64,000 nt of DNA. Source: Aquiflexum gelatinilyticum (GTDB taxonomy: Bacteria > Bacteroidota > Bacteroidia > Cytophagales > Cyclobacteriaceae). The position numbers and the translations under genes were made by a program. The stretch is taken from assembly GCF_024741135.1 (NCBI RefSeq), contig NZ_JANSUY010000025.1:1-64000 (forward strand), read 5' to 3'. The notes under the pieces were generated by a model that searched no databases, had not been told where the DNA came from, and saw nothing but the letters and a program-made list of their open reading frames with translations. Each line of letters begins with the position of its first letter. Positions within the stretch are counted from its first letter, which is position 1. This document shows, in pieces, positions 17,567-26,202 of this stretch.

Positions 17567-19897
17567 ATGCTTAGCAATTATCCACTTTCAGAAGTAGAAA
17601 AAGCTTTCCAAAGAGAATCAGGTGTTGAAAAAATCACTACCCTGATTCCCTATCTCATGGTTGATAATTTTCCCAAACTCGGTCTCATCACGGCTTGTCG
17701 GTTTTTGGAATGGGTTTCTGAAAATCCTCAGGGAGTCATCAGTTTGCCGACGGGCAAAACTCCTGAGTATTTCATCAAATGGACCCAATACCTATTAGAG
17801 AATTGGGACACCAAAAAAGGAAAAGAGACAAGAGAAAAATATGGACTTGGATCAGTCAAAAAACCTTATTTGAAGGATTTGACCTTTGTACAGATCGATG
17901 AGTTTTATCCGATTTCTTCTAAGCAAAAGAACAGTTTTTTTGATTATGTCAACAAATTTTATCTTGAAGGATTTGGCCTTAGTAAAGAAAAGGCCATTCT
18001 GATCAATTCTGATGAAATTCCCTTGGCAGGAGGGAAGCATTTCAAGGAAGTTTTCCCAGATCTGAAGGTAGACCTTTCGCTAAGGTTCCGTGACCCAATC
18101 AACAACCTAGAAAAAATCCAACAGGAGTCGATTTACAAAATTGACCATTGGTGTGGTCAATATGAACAGAAAATCAGAGATGCCGGCGGAATAGGTTTCT
18201 TTTTGGGAGGAATCGGTCCTGACGGACACATCGCATTCAATACCCGTGGATCGCATCTTTTTTCAACAACAAGATTGACTGAAACCAACTTTGAAACCCA
18301 AGCTGTAGCGGCAGGGGATTTGGGAGGAATTGAAGTTTCGGCCAATAGGCTTGTCATCACAATTGGCTTGGACACTATCGTTTACAATCCAAACGCCGTT
18401 GGAATTATCATCGCTGCCGGAGAAGCCAAAGCCCAAATCGTAAAGGATTCCTTAGAGACACCTCTGGACAATGTCTATCCTGCCACAGTATTACAAAAAC
18501 TGAAAAATGGCAGGTTCTATCTGACCAAAGGAGCTGCGGTTAGGTTGACAGATTCAGTGGATGCTTATTACCGTCAAGGGGAATGGACTTGGGAAAAAAC
18601 CGAAAGGTCTATCATTGACCTTTGCAAAAAGATCAAAAAATACGGTCACCGTCTCAAGATGGAAGACCTAAAAGCTGATAAATATACCGCCATGATTCCG
18701 GGATTGTCCGAAGAGACAGTCAATCAGGTCATGCAGAGCACAATTGCCAAACTGAAAAGAGGAACTACCCAAGAAAAGGATGAAGTTCTTTTGCATACAG
18801 GACCTCACCACGATGATATTTCATTGGGAATTTTGCCGCATATCACCAATCAATTGCATGAAAACAGCAATGAGGCACATTTCTCGGTTTTGACTTCCGG
18901 TTTTACAGCCGTGACCAATACGTTTGTGATAGACACTTTGCTCCAAACCAAAAAATTATTGGATGAAGGCAAAATCCAAATGGTCAAATTTGAAGACTTT
19001 TTTGAGGTTGGTTATAAATTGAAGACCGACAAGGACGTCTATCATTTTCTTACCAATGTTGCTTCTGAAGATTTAGATGAAAGAATCAGAGGGCTCTGCC
19101 ACAGGGTTGTCCGTGCAGTGGTGGATGTCTTTGAAGTCAAGTCAGCAACCAAGTTGAGAGAAACCATCAATGACATCATCAGTATCCTTCGAAATTCTTA
19201 TGACGGAGAAAAGAATCCTTCCAAGATCCAAAAAATCAAAGGAATGATCCGTGAATTTGAGGAGGAATTGGTTTGGGCGCATTTTGGGGTTCAGGTGAAA
19301 AATGTCCACCATTTGAGATTAGGTTTCTATACAGGTGATATTTTCACAGAACAGCCTGACAAAAAGAGGGATGTTGTTCCCATTGTAGAATTATTCAAAA
19401 AAGTCAATCCTACCAAAATAAGTTTGACGCTTGATCCGGAAGGATCAGGTCCTGATACCCACTACAAAGTATTGCAAGCCACTGCAGAGGCGGTCAGACA
19501 ATGGGGTGAGGAAAAAGACCTGAGTAAGTTGAGGATTATCGGATATAGAAACGTTTGGTTTAAATTTGAACCACATGAAGCCAATGTCATTGTGCCTGTA
19601 TCATTGGGTGACATGTCAGTGATGGAGGATTCATTTTCCAACTGTTACCTTAGCCAAGTGAATGCTTCATTTCCAAGTTATTCGCACAACGGTAAATTTT
19701 CTACTGTTGCCAAGCGTACTTGGGTTGGACAACTCGACGATATTCAGTTACTTTTGGGTAAAAATTATTTTTACCTTCATGAAAGTGCCAAAGTCCGGTC
19801 TAGTCATGGCCTGATCTTTTTCAAAGACATGAATGTGGAAGAGTTTTTGGCACACGCCCGGGAGCTTGAGAAGTCAATAGAAGGGATGCTGAATTGA
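17567..19897 (+). CDS. nagB: Fused glucosamine-6-phosphate deaminase-like (NagB) :: PIG-L deacetylase
   Basis: The 776-residue protein joins an N-terminal NagB/6-phosphogluconolactonase-fold domain (about residues 20-370; SLPTGKTPEYF, FVQIDEFYP, FFLGGIGPDGHIAFN) to a PIG-L/LmbE-type de-N-acetylase domain with the zinc motif H414-H415-D416-D417 in GPHHDDISLG. NagB converts glucosamine-6-phosphate to fructose-6-phosphate and ammonia; PIG-L enzymes remove N-acetyl groups. The fusion suggests N-acetylglucosamine-6-phosphate could be processed by one protein, though whether the PIG-L part is active on that substrate is inference. Related fusions occur in other Bacteroidota. A ROK kinase gene follows. 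Confidence 0.88.
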   Translation: MLSNYPLSEVEKAFQRESGVEKITTLIPYLMVDNFPKLGLITACRFLEWVSENPQGVISLPTGKTPEYFIKWTQYLLENWDTKKGKETREKYGLGSVKKPYLKDLTFVQIDEFYPISSKQKNSFFDYVNKFYLEGFGLSKEKAILINSDEIPLAGGKHFKEVFPDLKVDLSLRFRDPINNLEKIQQESIYKIDHWCGQYEQKIRDAGGIGFFLGGIGPDGHIAFNTRGSHLFSTTRLTETNFETQAVAAGDLGGIEVSANRLVITIGLDTIVYNPNAVGIIIAAGEAKAQIVKDSLETPLDNVYPATVLQKLKNGRFYLTKGAAVRLTDSVDAYYRQGEWTWEKTERSIIDLCKKIKKYGHRLKMEDLKADKYTAMIPGLSEETVNQVMQSTIAKLKRGTTQEKDEVLLHTGPHHDDISLGILPHITNQLHENSNEAHFSVLTSGFTAVTNTFVIDTLLQTKKLLDEGKIQMVKFEDFFEVGYKLKTDKDVYHFLTNVASEDLDERIRGLCHRVVRAVVDVFEVKSATKLRETINDIISILRNSYDGEKNPSKIQKIKGMIREFEEELVWAHFGVQVKNVHHLRLGFYTGDIFTEQPDKKRDVVPIVELFKKVNPTKISLTLDPEGSGPDTHYKVLQATAEAVRQWGEEKDLSKLRIIGYRNVWFKFEPHEANVIVPVSLGDMSVMEDSFSNCYLSQVNASFPSYSHNGKFSTVAKRTWVGQLDDIQLLLGKNYFYLHESAKVRSSHGLIFFKDMNVEEFLAHARELEKSIEGMLN

Positions 19898-19922
19898 CCG
19901 GCCCGAAACAAAAATTTTTGGG

Positions 19923-19954
19923 AAAAGGAGAATGAAAATTCATTCTTCTTTTTC
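19923..19954 (+). terminator. Probable intrinsic terminator after the NagB fusion
   Basis: Arms AAGGAGAATG (19925-19934) and CATTCTTCTT (19941-19950) pair over 10 bp with one G-T pair, a 6-nt loop and a T-rich tail. It separates the deaminase fusion from the ROK kinase, so the latter may be transcribed at a lower level or separately. Confidence 0.55.
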
Positions 19955-19981
19955 TGTTTAAAGCTTAAAAACCTTAAACCT

Positions 19982-20866
19982 ATGCTGAAAACCGAAAAAC
20001 CTATTCTTGGACTTGACATTGGGGGCACCAATATCAAAGCAGGAGTTCTTGTTGGTTCTGAATTGATAGATATCCGTACTATTGCTACACCCTCACAAGA
20101 GAGTCAGGAATTTATCCTGGAAACCATAGCAGGATTGATTTCTTCTTACAGCCATCATGATTTCTATGCCATCGGAATAGGAATTCCCGGTTTGATAGAT
20201 ACAGATTTGGGATTGGTGCTCAACTTAGAAAACATACCTTCATTCCGAAGGGTCCATTTGAGGGAATTTTTGGAAGAAAGATTTTCGAAGCCTGTTTACA
20301 TAAACAATGATGCCAATTGTTTTGCACTCGGCGAGTATAAGTTTGGTGCGGCTAGTGTTTACAAGCATGTCGTCGGCATTACCTTAGGAACTGGACTTGG
20401 GGCTGGGATCATCGCAAACGGTCATTTGTACTGTGGGTTTAACTGTGCGGCAGGGGAATGGTGTTCTGCTCCTTACCTCGATCAGGATTTTGAGTTTTAT
20501 TGCAGCAGTAAATTTTTTAATGCCAAGTATGGTTCCAAAGCCAAGACCTTGTCAAAAAAAGCTAAAGAAGGTGACCCTGAGGCAATCAAAGCTTATGCTG
20601 AGTTTGGACATCACCTTGGTGAGTTGATCAAAAACATCCTTTATACCTTGGCTCCCCAAGCAATTGTTTTGGGAGGATCGATCAGAAAAGCATATCCTTA
20701 TTTTCAGGAAAGCATGTTGGCCACCATCGCTACGTTCAAATATCCCTCTGTTAGCCAAAATCTGAAAATTCTGATTTCTGATCTTGATGAAACTGCGATT
20801 CATGGAGCTGTGGCCTTGGTCGATGAATATGCTATACAGGTAGAGTCAGTGGCCAAAGCCTCTTGA
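19982..20866 (+). CDS. ROK-family sugar kinase (glucokinase-like)
   Basis: The 294-residue cytosolic kinase has the ATP phosphate loop LGLDIGGTNIKAG at the N-terminus, the catalytic Asp (D110) in NNDANCFALGE, and the glycine-rich LGTGLGAGIIANG. The usual ROK zinc-binding block (a His after GExG and the CxCGxxGCxE cluster) is missing: here AGEWCSAP is followed by DQDFEFYC without the cysteine cluster. Close relatives lacking zinc exist, so activity is still likely. Context with the NagB fusion suggests an amino sugar or hexose such as GlcNAc, ManNAc or glucose as substrate. Confidence 0.82.
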   Translation: MLKTEKPILGLDIGGTNIKAGVLVGSELIDIRTIATPSQESQEFILETIAGLISSYSHHDFYAIGIGIPGLIDTDLGLVLNLENIPSFRRVHLREFLEERFSKPVYINNDANCFALGEYKFGAASVYKHVVGITLGTGLGAGIIANGHLYCGFNCAAGEWCSAPYLDQDFEFYCSSKFFNAKYGSKAKTLSKKAKEGDPEAIKAYAEFGHHLGELIKNILYTLAPQAIVLGGSIRKAYPYFQESMLATIATFKYPSVSQNLKILISDLDETAIHGAVALVDEYAIQVESVAKAS

Positions 20867-20869
20867 TTT

Positions 20870-20930
20870 CCAAATAACCTTTTCGAAATATTATTTGGAT
20901 ACTCCCCTCAGAAATCGCTGAGGTTTAAAA
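20870..20930 (+). terminator. Two hairpins after the ROK kinase gene
   Basis: An 8-bp inverted repeat CCAAATAA (20870-20877) / TTATTTGG (20891-20898) is followed by CCTCAG (20906-20911) / CTGAGG (20918-20923) and TTTAAAA. Either may act as a weak terminator; the T tails are short. Confidence 0.35.
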
Positions 20931-20965
20931 ATATTCGTAAATTCGGGCTTTATAACCCAAAGTTT

Positions 20966-22333
20966 ATGATTTATAATTCCATTATTGAAACCATTGGAAA
21001 TACACCGATGGTAAGGTTAAACAGGCTGAACAAAGGCATCAAGGGAGAGATTCTCGTCAAAGTAGAATATTTCAACCCGGGAAATTCGATGAAAGACCGG
21101 ATGGCCATCAAGATGGTCGAAGATGCGGAAGAAGCAGGATTTTTGAAACCTGGAGGAACAATCATAGAAGGAACAAGTGGCAATACAGGAATGGGTTTGG
21201 CCTTGGCAGCCATTGCCAAAGGGTATAGGTGCATTTTTACGATGGCTGACAAGCAGTCCAAAGAGAAAATCGATATCCTTAAAGCAGTTGGTGCTGAAGT
21301 GATTGTTTGCCCAACCAATGTGACGCCTGATGATCCAAGATCTTATTATTCTGTAGCCAAAAAACTGAATCAGGATATTCCCAACTCTTTTTATCCAAAC
21401 CAATACGATAACCTATCCAATTCATTGGCTCATTATGAGACCACGGGTCCCGAAATCTGGCGTGATACAGAAGGAAAAGTTACCCATTATGCTGCCGGGG
21501 TAGGTACAGGAGGATCTATGTGTGGTACGGCCAAGTATCTCAAAGAACAAAATCCGGATATCGTGACCGTAGGAATTGATACCTATGGTTCTGTATTTAA
21601 AAAATATAAGGAAACAGGAATCTTCGACGAAAATGAAATTTACCCTTACCTGACTGAAGGGATTGGTGAGGATATTTTGCCAAAAAATGTTGATTTTTCA
21701 CTGATTGACAACTTTATCAAAGTGACGGATAAAGATGCGGCCGTCATGACAAGAAGACTGTCACGGGAAGAAGGACTTTTTGTCGGATGGTCTTGCGGGT
21801 CTGCAGTCCATGGCGCTTTGGAATATGCCAAAGAAAACCTGAAAGAGGGAGACCGCATGGTCATCATCCTTCCGGATCATGGAACAAGGTACCTCGGCAA
21901 AATCTACAATGACGATTGGATGAGAAACCACGGCTTTTTGGAAAATAAATCTTTTGGTACAGCCCGAGATATCATCGGTTCCAGAAATGGCAGTTACCAA
22001 TTGGTAGTTTCCCACAAAAATGACAAAGTCAAAGATGCCATCCACCTGATGAATGGGAAAAGCGTTTCCCAGATCCCGGTTTTAGAAGATGGACATGTTA
22101 TAGGTTCATTGACAGATAGCAAGCTCCTTTCCAAAATAATAGAAAATCCGGAGCTGAAAGACGCAACAGTTGCCGATGTGATGGAAACATCCATGAAATT
22201 TGTGGCTTTGGACAGCACCTTGGATGTGTTGAGTTCGATGTTGGACAAAGAAAAAGCCGTCTTGGTCCGAGATGATAACCATCAGATCCATATTGTCACC
22301 AAACATGATATCTTGGAAGCTATGACAAAATAA
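20966..22333 (+). CDS. cbs: Cystathionine beta-synthase with C-terminal CBS pair
   Basis: This PLP enzyme condenses homocysteine (or an activated serine substrate) with serine in transsulfuration. The 455-residue protein has the catalytic lysine in NPGNSMKDRMA, the PLP-phosphate loop GTSGNTGMGLAL and GVGTGGSMCG. Two CBS domains occupy about residues 333-455 (SVSQIPVLEDGHVIGS and the MLDKEKAVLV region), the arrangement of eukaryotic and Bacteroidota cystathionine beta-synthases. A cysteine synthase would lack the CBS pair. It stands alone, followed by short repeats and a membrane protein gene. Confidence 0.88.
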   Translation: MIYNSIIETIGNTPMVRLNRLNKGIKGEILVKVEYFNPGNSMKDRMAIKMVEDAEEAGFLKPGGTIIEGTSGNTGMGLALAAIAKGYRCIFTMADKQSKEKIDILKAVGAEVIVCPTNVTPDDPRSYYSVAKKLNQDIPNSFYPNQYDNLSNSLAHYETTGPEIWRDTEGKVTHYAAGVGTGGSMCGTAKYLKEQNPDIVTVGIDTYGSVFKKYKETGIFDENEIYPYLTEGIGEDILPKNVDFSLIDNFIKVTDKDAAVMTRRLSREEGLFVGWSCGSAVHGALEYAKENLKEGDRMVIILPDHGTRYLGKIYNDDWMRNHGFLENKSFGTARDIIGSRNGSYQLVVSHKNDKVKDAIHLMNGKSVSQIPVLEDGHVIGSLTDSKLLSKIIENPELKDATVADVMETSMKFVALDSTLDVLSSMLDKEKAVLVRDDNHQIHIVTKHDILEAMTK

Positions 22334-22467
22334 TGGTTAGTGGTTAATTGGTTATTGGGTTAATTGTTCTCCACAGTCTCTATCAAATCAACTTTAATTG
22401 ATCAATCATTTCCATTTAGCGCTGATGTTTTTTGTCTCAAATCTTGCGTCTCAAATCTCAAGTCTGA
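22334..22467. repeat. Short degenerate intergenic repeats
   Basis: At 22334-22366 the plus strand reads TGGTTAGTGGTTAATTGG and continues in the same style, which is the reverse complement of the AACC-type repeat at 13823-13854. At 22434-22467 a second motif, GTCTCAAATCT, is repeated imperfectly (GTCTCAAATCTTGC, GTCTCAAATCTCAA, GTCTGA). Neither codes for protein. Both look like small dispersed intergenic repeats. Confidence 0.5.
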
Positions 22468-22475
22468 TTATCTAA

Positions 22476-23105
22476 ATGAGTAAGGAAAAATTAGAACAAC
22501 TTCGGATCAAAGGTTACGACTTTGATTTCAAGTATATATTTTCAAGAGCTTGGCAAATGTTTTTGAAGCAGCCGGTCCTGAGTGTGGCTTATACCATGCT
22601 GATCATTTCTCTTCAACTTTTGGCAAGTATTTACTTGGAAAAATTTGCTTTTATATTTGCCTTGTTTTTGGCACCTCCCTTGTATTCAGGTTTTTACCTT
22701 GTAGCAAATAGGGTCAGTTTAGGAATGCCGGTGATCTATCCTGATTTCTTTAAAGGTTTCAGTTTTTATATGCCGGTTTTCTCGATATGGCTGATAGGGC
22801 AAATTTTGGTAGCTTTGGGGCTTTTCGCATTTTTGGTTCCCGGCATTTATCTCGCAGTGGGATATAGTTTTGCAGTTCTAATGGCTTTGTTTGGAGGTTT
22901 TGATTTTTGGACAGCTTTGGAAGAAAGCCGAAAACTGGTCACCGTCAGATGGTGGAAGTTTTTTGTATTTACCCTTATCCTGATCATCATCAACCTTCTC
23001 GGAATAATAACGCTCGGCCTTGGACTGTTGGTAACTGTTCCTATTACATTTTATGCCACTTACATACTCTTTGAGGACCTGACCAAAGAGGTTTTTTCTG
23101 AATAG
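22476..23105 (+). CDS. Polytopic inner-membrane protein of unknown function
   Basis: The 209-residue protein has a short cytosolic N-terminus (KGYDFDFKYIFSRAWQMFLKQP) and about five to six hydrophobic segments with helix-breaking prolines, including LVPGIYLAVGY. The pattern (a charged N-terminal helix, then repeated segments with ALEESRKLV) resembles DUF975 and glycerophosphodiesterase membrane-domain proteins, which have no established function. It sits 78 bp before the alkB-like gene on the same strand; a functional link is possible but not shown. Confidence 0.7.
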   Translation: MSKEKLEQLRIKGYDFDFKYIFSRAWQMFLKQPVLSVAYTMLIISLQLLASIYLEKFAFIFALFLAPPLYSGFYLVANRVSLGMPVIYPDFFKGFSFYMPVFSIWLIGQILVALGLFAFLVPGIYLAVGYSFAVLMALFGGFDFWTALEESRKLVTVRWWKFFVFTLILIIINLLGIITLGLGLLVTVPITFYATYILFEDLTKEVFSE

Positions 23106-23183
23106 CTAGAATCAATTCCATAAATTACCTTTGAATGGAACAAGGCTGTTTTAATTTCACTGCCCATTTCTTAACTTCCATGT

Positions 23184-24260
23184 ATGAATCACTTTAAGAA
23201 AATCGGTTTTTTTTCTGCCTTCATCCTTCCTGTTTTGTTGATAGGAGGATTCTATTTGGGTGGTTTAAACCTGCTTTTGATCCATGCATTTGTTTTTGTT
23301 TTAGTACCTTATTTGGATTTTCTCATTAGGACCGACAGGACCAATATTCCCGAAAATGAAATCTCCAATATTTCCAAAGAGCGTTTTTACCGTTTTGTGA
23401 CTTTCATTTGGGTATATGTGCAGATTGGTGTTTTGGTTTGGGGCTTTTATGTTGTGGCAGCTTTTACTCTTTCTTTTTGGGAATGGCTTGCATTTACTAC
23501 AGGAATTGCATTGGTTACAGGAGGGGTTGGGATTACTGTTGCTCATGAGTTGGGTCATAAAAGTGAGGATTTAGAGCAGGATTACTCCAAATTTTTATTG
23601 ATGACAGTCTGCTACATGCACTTTATCATTGAGCACAATCGGGGGCATCATGTACGGGTGGCGACACCCGATGACCCCGCAACAAGTAGGTTAGGGGAAA
23701 CATTCTATTCATTTTGGTGGAGGTCTGTCACAAAGGGCTACTTCAGCGCGGTACATTTAGAAAAGGAGAGACTTCAAAAAAGAGGAATTCCTTTTTGGTC
23801 CATAGATAATCAAATGATCTGGTTTGCAATTTATCCACTTTTATTTGTCGGGATTTTCACCTTTATATTCTCATTCTTTCTGGGCAGATTTATGTGGGAA
23901 GTTCCTGTTTTCTTTTTTGCCCAAAGTTTCTTCGCTTTCAGTCTGTTGGAATTGGTAAATTACATTGAGCATTATGGGATGGTTCGAAAGAAAATAGATG
24001 GAAGGTATGAAAAAGTGACACATTTGCACTCTTGGAATGCAAGCCATATGGTCAGCAATTTCCTTCTTTTCCAGCTACAGAGGCATTCCGACCATCATGC
24101 CTTTGCGTACAAGCGCTATCAGGTTTTGAATCATTATGACGAAAGTCCCCAATTGCCACAGGGATATTCGGCGATGATTATTTTGGCTTTGTTTCCACCT
24201 TTATGGTTCAAGGTGATGGACAGGAGATTAGAAGATTGGAAGGAGAAGGTGGGTGTTTGA
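23184..24260 (+). CDS. AlkB-type integral membrane di-iron monooxygenase
   Basis: The 358-residue protein has six or so transmembrane stretches and the histidine boxes of alkane 1-monooxygenase: HELGHK (H121, H125), HNRGHH (H151, H155, H156) and QRHSDHH near residue 297, plus NYIEHYGM. These ligate the di-iron centre that hydroxylates terminal carbons of alkanes or fatty acyl chains. The length is slightly short of Pseudomonas AlkB (about 400). No rubredoxin or rubredoxin reductase gene is adjacent, so electrons must come from elsewhere. The substrate cannot be decided from sequence; desaturase-superfamily hydroxylation of lipids is an alternative. Confidence 0.85.
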   Translation: MNHFKKIGFFSAFILPVLLIGGFYLGGLNLLLIHAFVFVLVPYLDFLIRTDRTNIPENEISNISKERFYRFVTFIWVYVQIGVLVWGFYVVAAFTLSFWEWLAFTTGIALVTGGVGITVAHELGHKSEDLEQDYSKFLLMTVCYMHFIIEHNRGHHVRVATPDDPATSRLGETFYSFWWRSVTKGYFSAVHLEKERLQKRGIPFWSIDNQMIWFAIYPLLFVGIFTFIFSFFLGRFMWEVPVFFFAQSFFAFSLLELVNYIEHYGMVRKKIDGRYEKVTHLHSWNASHMVSNFLLFQLQRHSDHHAFAYKRYQVLNHYDESPQLPQGYSAMIILALFPPLWFKVMDRRLEDWKEKVGV

Positions 24261-24269
24261 GTTTTTTTC

Positions 24270-25316
24270 TTAATCCAGCAAAAAGTTATTGAAGAAAGTA
24301 CTTTTCAACCCAAGCCAGGCTAAGAACAATAGGATTCCCCAAAAAAGATATACCCTATAATAATCAGTGGTTTCCTTATATCTGGATTCCAGGATTTCAG
24401 CTTTTTCCATGGTATTGATCTGGTCAAAAATCTGCTCAAGTGCATTGTCGTCAGAAGCCCTGAAAAACTCCCCGTTGCCGATTCCTGCAATTTCTCTGAG
24501 GGTGGTTTCATCAAGGTAACTCTCGACCATCTGCGGTCTGCCAAAGAAGTCCACGCCATAAGGAACCATGCCGTCTTTTCCAACAGCAATGGTGTAGATC
24601 TTGATGTTCATAGCAGCAGCCAATTGCGCAGCAAATAGCGGATCGACATTACCCGCATTGCTCTCGCCGTCACTAAGGAGGATCATGACTTTACTTTTGG
24701 ACTCGGATTCCCGCATCCTGTTGGTGCCAGCAGCCAGAGCTGATCCGATAGCAGTACCTTTAGCGTCCATCATATTGAAGGAGATGTCCTTGACCAAGTC
24801 AGTCAGCAGCGCATAATCTGTGGTCAATGGCGCCAAAGAATAAGCTTCTCCTGAGAAAATCACCATTCCGATCCTGTCTCCAAAACGCCCGTTGATAAAG
24901 TCAATCGCGGTTTCTTTAGCGGCCTCAAGTCTGTTGGGTTTGAAATCCTGCAGGTCCATTGATTCCGAGATGTCCATCACGATCATGATGTCAATGCCTT
25001 CTGTGGACTGCTCGACCCTTTCGTTGCTTTTCTGAGGACGTGCCAATGCAATGACAATCATCCAAACTGCAAGGATAAACATCAGCCCGGGAATCAACCG
25101 AAGGTAAGTCCATGGATTGTTTTGCGAAACTGTACCAGGCAATGAAAGCTCCAGAACAGGGTTCTTAAGAAATTTCACAAACTTTCTCAAAACCAAAATC
25201 AATGGTGCAATCCAGATGAGGTGAAGCGCCCAAAGGTTTTCCCATTCAAAAGTCTTTAAGGTTTCAGGCAAAAACCAGAACCAAGAAAAAAAGTCAGCGA
25301 TATTATTTGGATTCAT
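24270..25316 (-). CDS. batA: VWA-domain membrane protein (BatA-like)
   Basis: The 348-residue protein has two N-terminal membrane helices, a von Willebrand factor A domain (about residues 90-280) with the MIDAS motif DISESMD (DxSxS), and a C-terminal helix. BatA proteins in Bacteroidota belong to aerotolerance/envelope-stress operons. It is last in a three-gene operon, overlapping the preceding gene by 14 bp. The companions batB, batC and batD that usually follow are absent, since a convergent alkB-like gene begins 9 bp away. Confidence 0.85.
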   Translation of the reverse strand: MNPNNIADFFSWFWFLPETLKTFEWENLWALHLIWIAPLILVLRKFVKFLKNPVLELSLPGTVSQNNPWTYLRLIPGLMFILAVWMIVIALARPQKSNERVEQSTEGIDIMIVMDISESMDLQDFKPNRLEAAKETAIDFINGRFGDRIGMVIFSGEAYSLAPLTTDYALLTDLVKDISFNMMDAKGTAIGSALAAGTNRMRESESKSKVMILLSDGESNAGNVDPLFAAQLAAAMNIKIYTIAVGKDGMVPYGVDFFGRPQMVESYLDETTLREIAGIGNGEFFRASDDNALEQIFDQINTMEKAEILESRYKETTDYYRVYLFWGILLFLAWLGLKSTFFNNFLLD

Positions 25317-26202
25317 CTTGTTCGGTTATCTTTTTCTTGAAAGAATCAGTGCAGATTTCCTTCAGGTTGTTGCAGGTTTCGGTGATGTCTTTTCCTTCTT
25401 TGCCGGCATAGATTACCATTTCGATGGCTCTAAAATCCTTGATAATTTCCTTGTTGTCCAGGAATTCTGAAATCTCCGTCGTGGTCCACTCCCTAAATGG
25501 TTTATCATTGAGATGTTCCATGTAAGTCTTCCAAAGGCCAAGAATTTCATCCGCTTGGGCCATGTCCGGCGTAGCTGCAAAGGCTGTTTCGGCTGCATTC
25601 CACCTTTTGACAAAGCGCTTGTATTTTTGTTTTTCTCTCCAATTGTTCCACTGTTTTTTGATTTTCTTTCCAAAAATCACCAAAACAATGGTTGCCAATA
25701 CTACGATTACTCCCAATATGATCAGCAAAACAAACGTATTGAATTCAGTGGGGATCGGCTGATAGACATTGTTGTCCTTAAATCCGAGTTCCTCCGGCAG
25801 CGGATTTATGGTCAGTTTTAATACCAGACCCGCTTCCAAAGGTTTATGCACCAAACTGTCAAACCGGAATACCTCGTACACCGGCAAAGAAAGTGTGGCT
25901 ACAGGGTCAAGTGAAAAGTTGCTAACATAATACACCACCGAATCTACAGTGACATCCTCTTGGGTTGAGGAGATAAAAGATTTTTTCTCCAAAAGAACAA
26001 AAGGGGAGAAATTATGGGTGGAATCCGGAAATACGATATTGATTCCCGGTTTTGATTTTGCTTTGAGGACATACGCAACCCTTTCGCCAAGCATGGCCGA
26101 GTCCTGCATGAAATAACCTTCCACTTCAATATCCTGGGATTGGGCTTGAAGAGGCACCAAAAAACAGCTGAAAATGCAAAGGAAGAATAATATTTTACCC
26201 AC
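25303..26202 (-). CDS. Membrane-anchored Bat-operon protein (BatD/DUF4381-like)
   Basis: The 299-residue protein has a signal peptide (LFFLCIFSCFLVPLQAQ), a periplasmic beta-rich domain, one transmembrane helix (about residues 158-180, LLIILGVIVVLATIVLVIF) and a cytosolic C-terminus. This layout fits the small proteins found between DUF58 and VWA genes in MoxR-type operons. Its exact function is unknown. It overlaps the DUF58 gene by 8 bp and batA by 14 bp, so the three are translated together. Confidence 0.7.
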   Translation of the reverse strand: MGKILFFLCIFSCFLVPLQAQSQDIEVEGYFMQDSAMLGERVAYVLKAKSKPGINIVFPDSTHNFSPFVLLEKKSFISSTQEDVTVDSVVYYVSNFSLDPVATLSLPVYEVFRFDSLVHKPLEAGLVLKLTINPLPEELGFKDNNVYQPIPTEFNTFVLLIILGVIVVLATIVLVIFGKKIKKQWNNWREKQKYKRFVKRWNAAETAFAATPDMAQADEILGLWKTYMEHLNDKPFREWTTTEISEFLDNKEIIKDFRAIEMVIYAGKEGKDITETCNNLKEICTDSFKKKITEQDESK

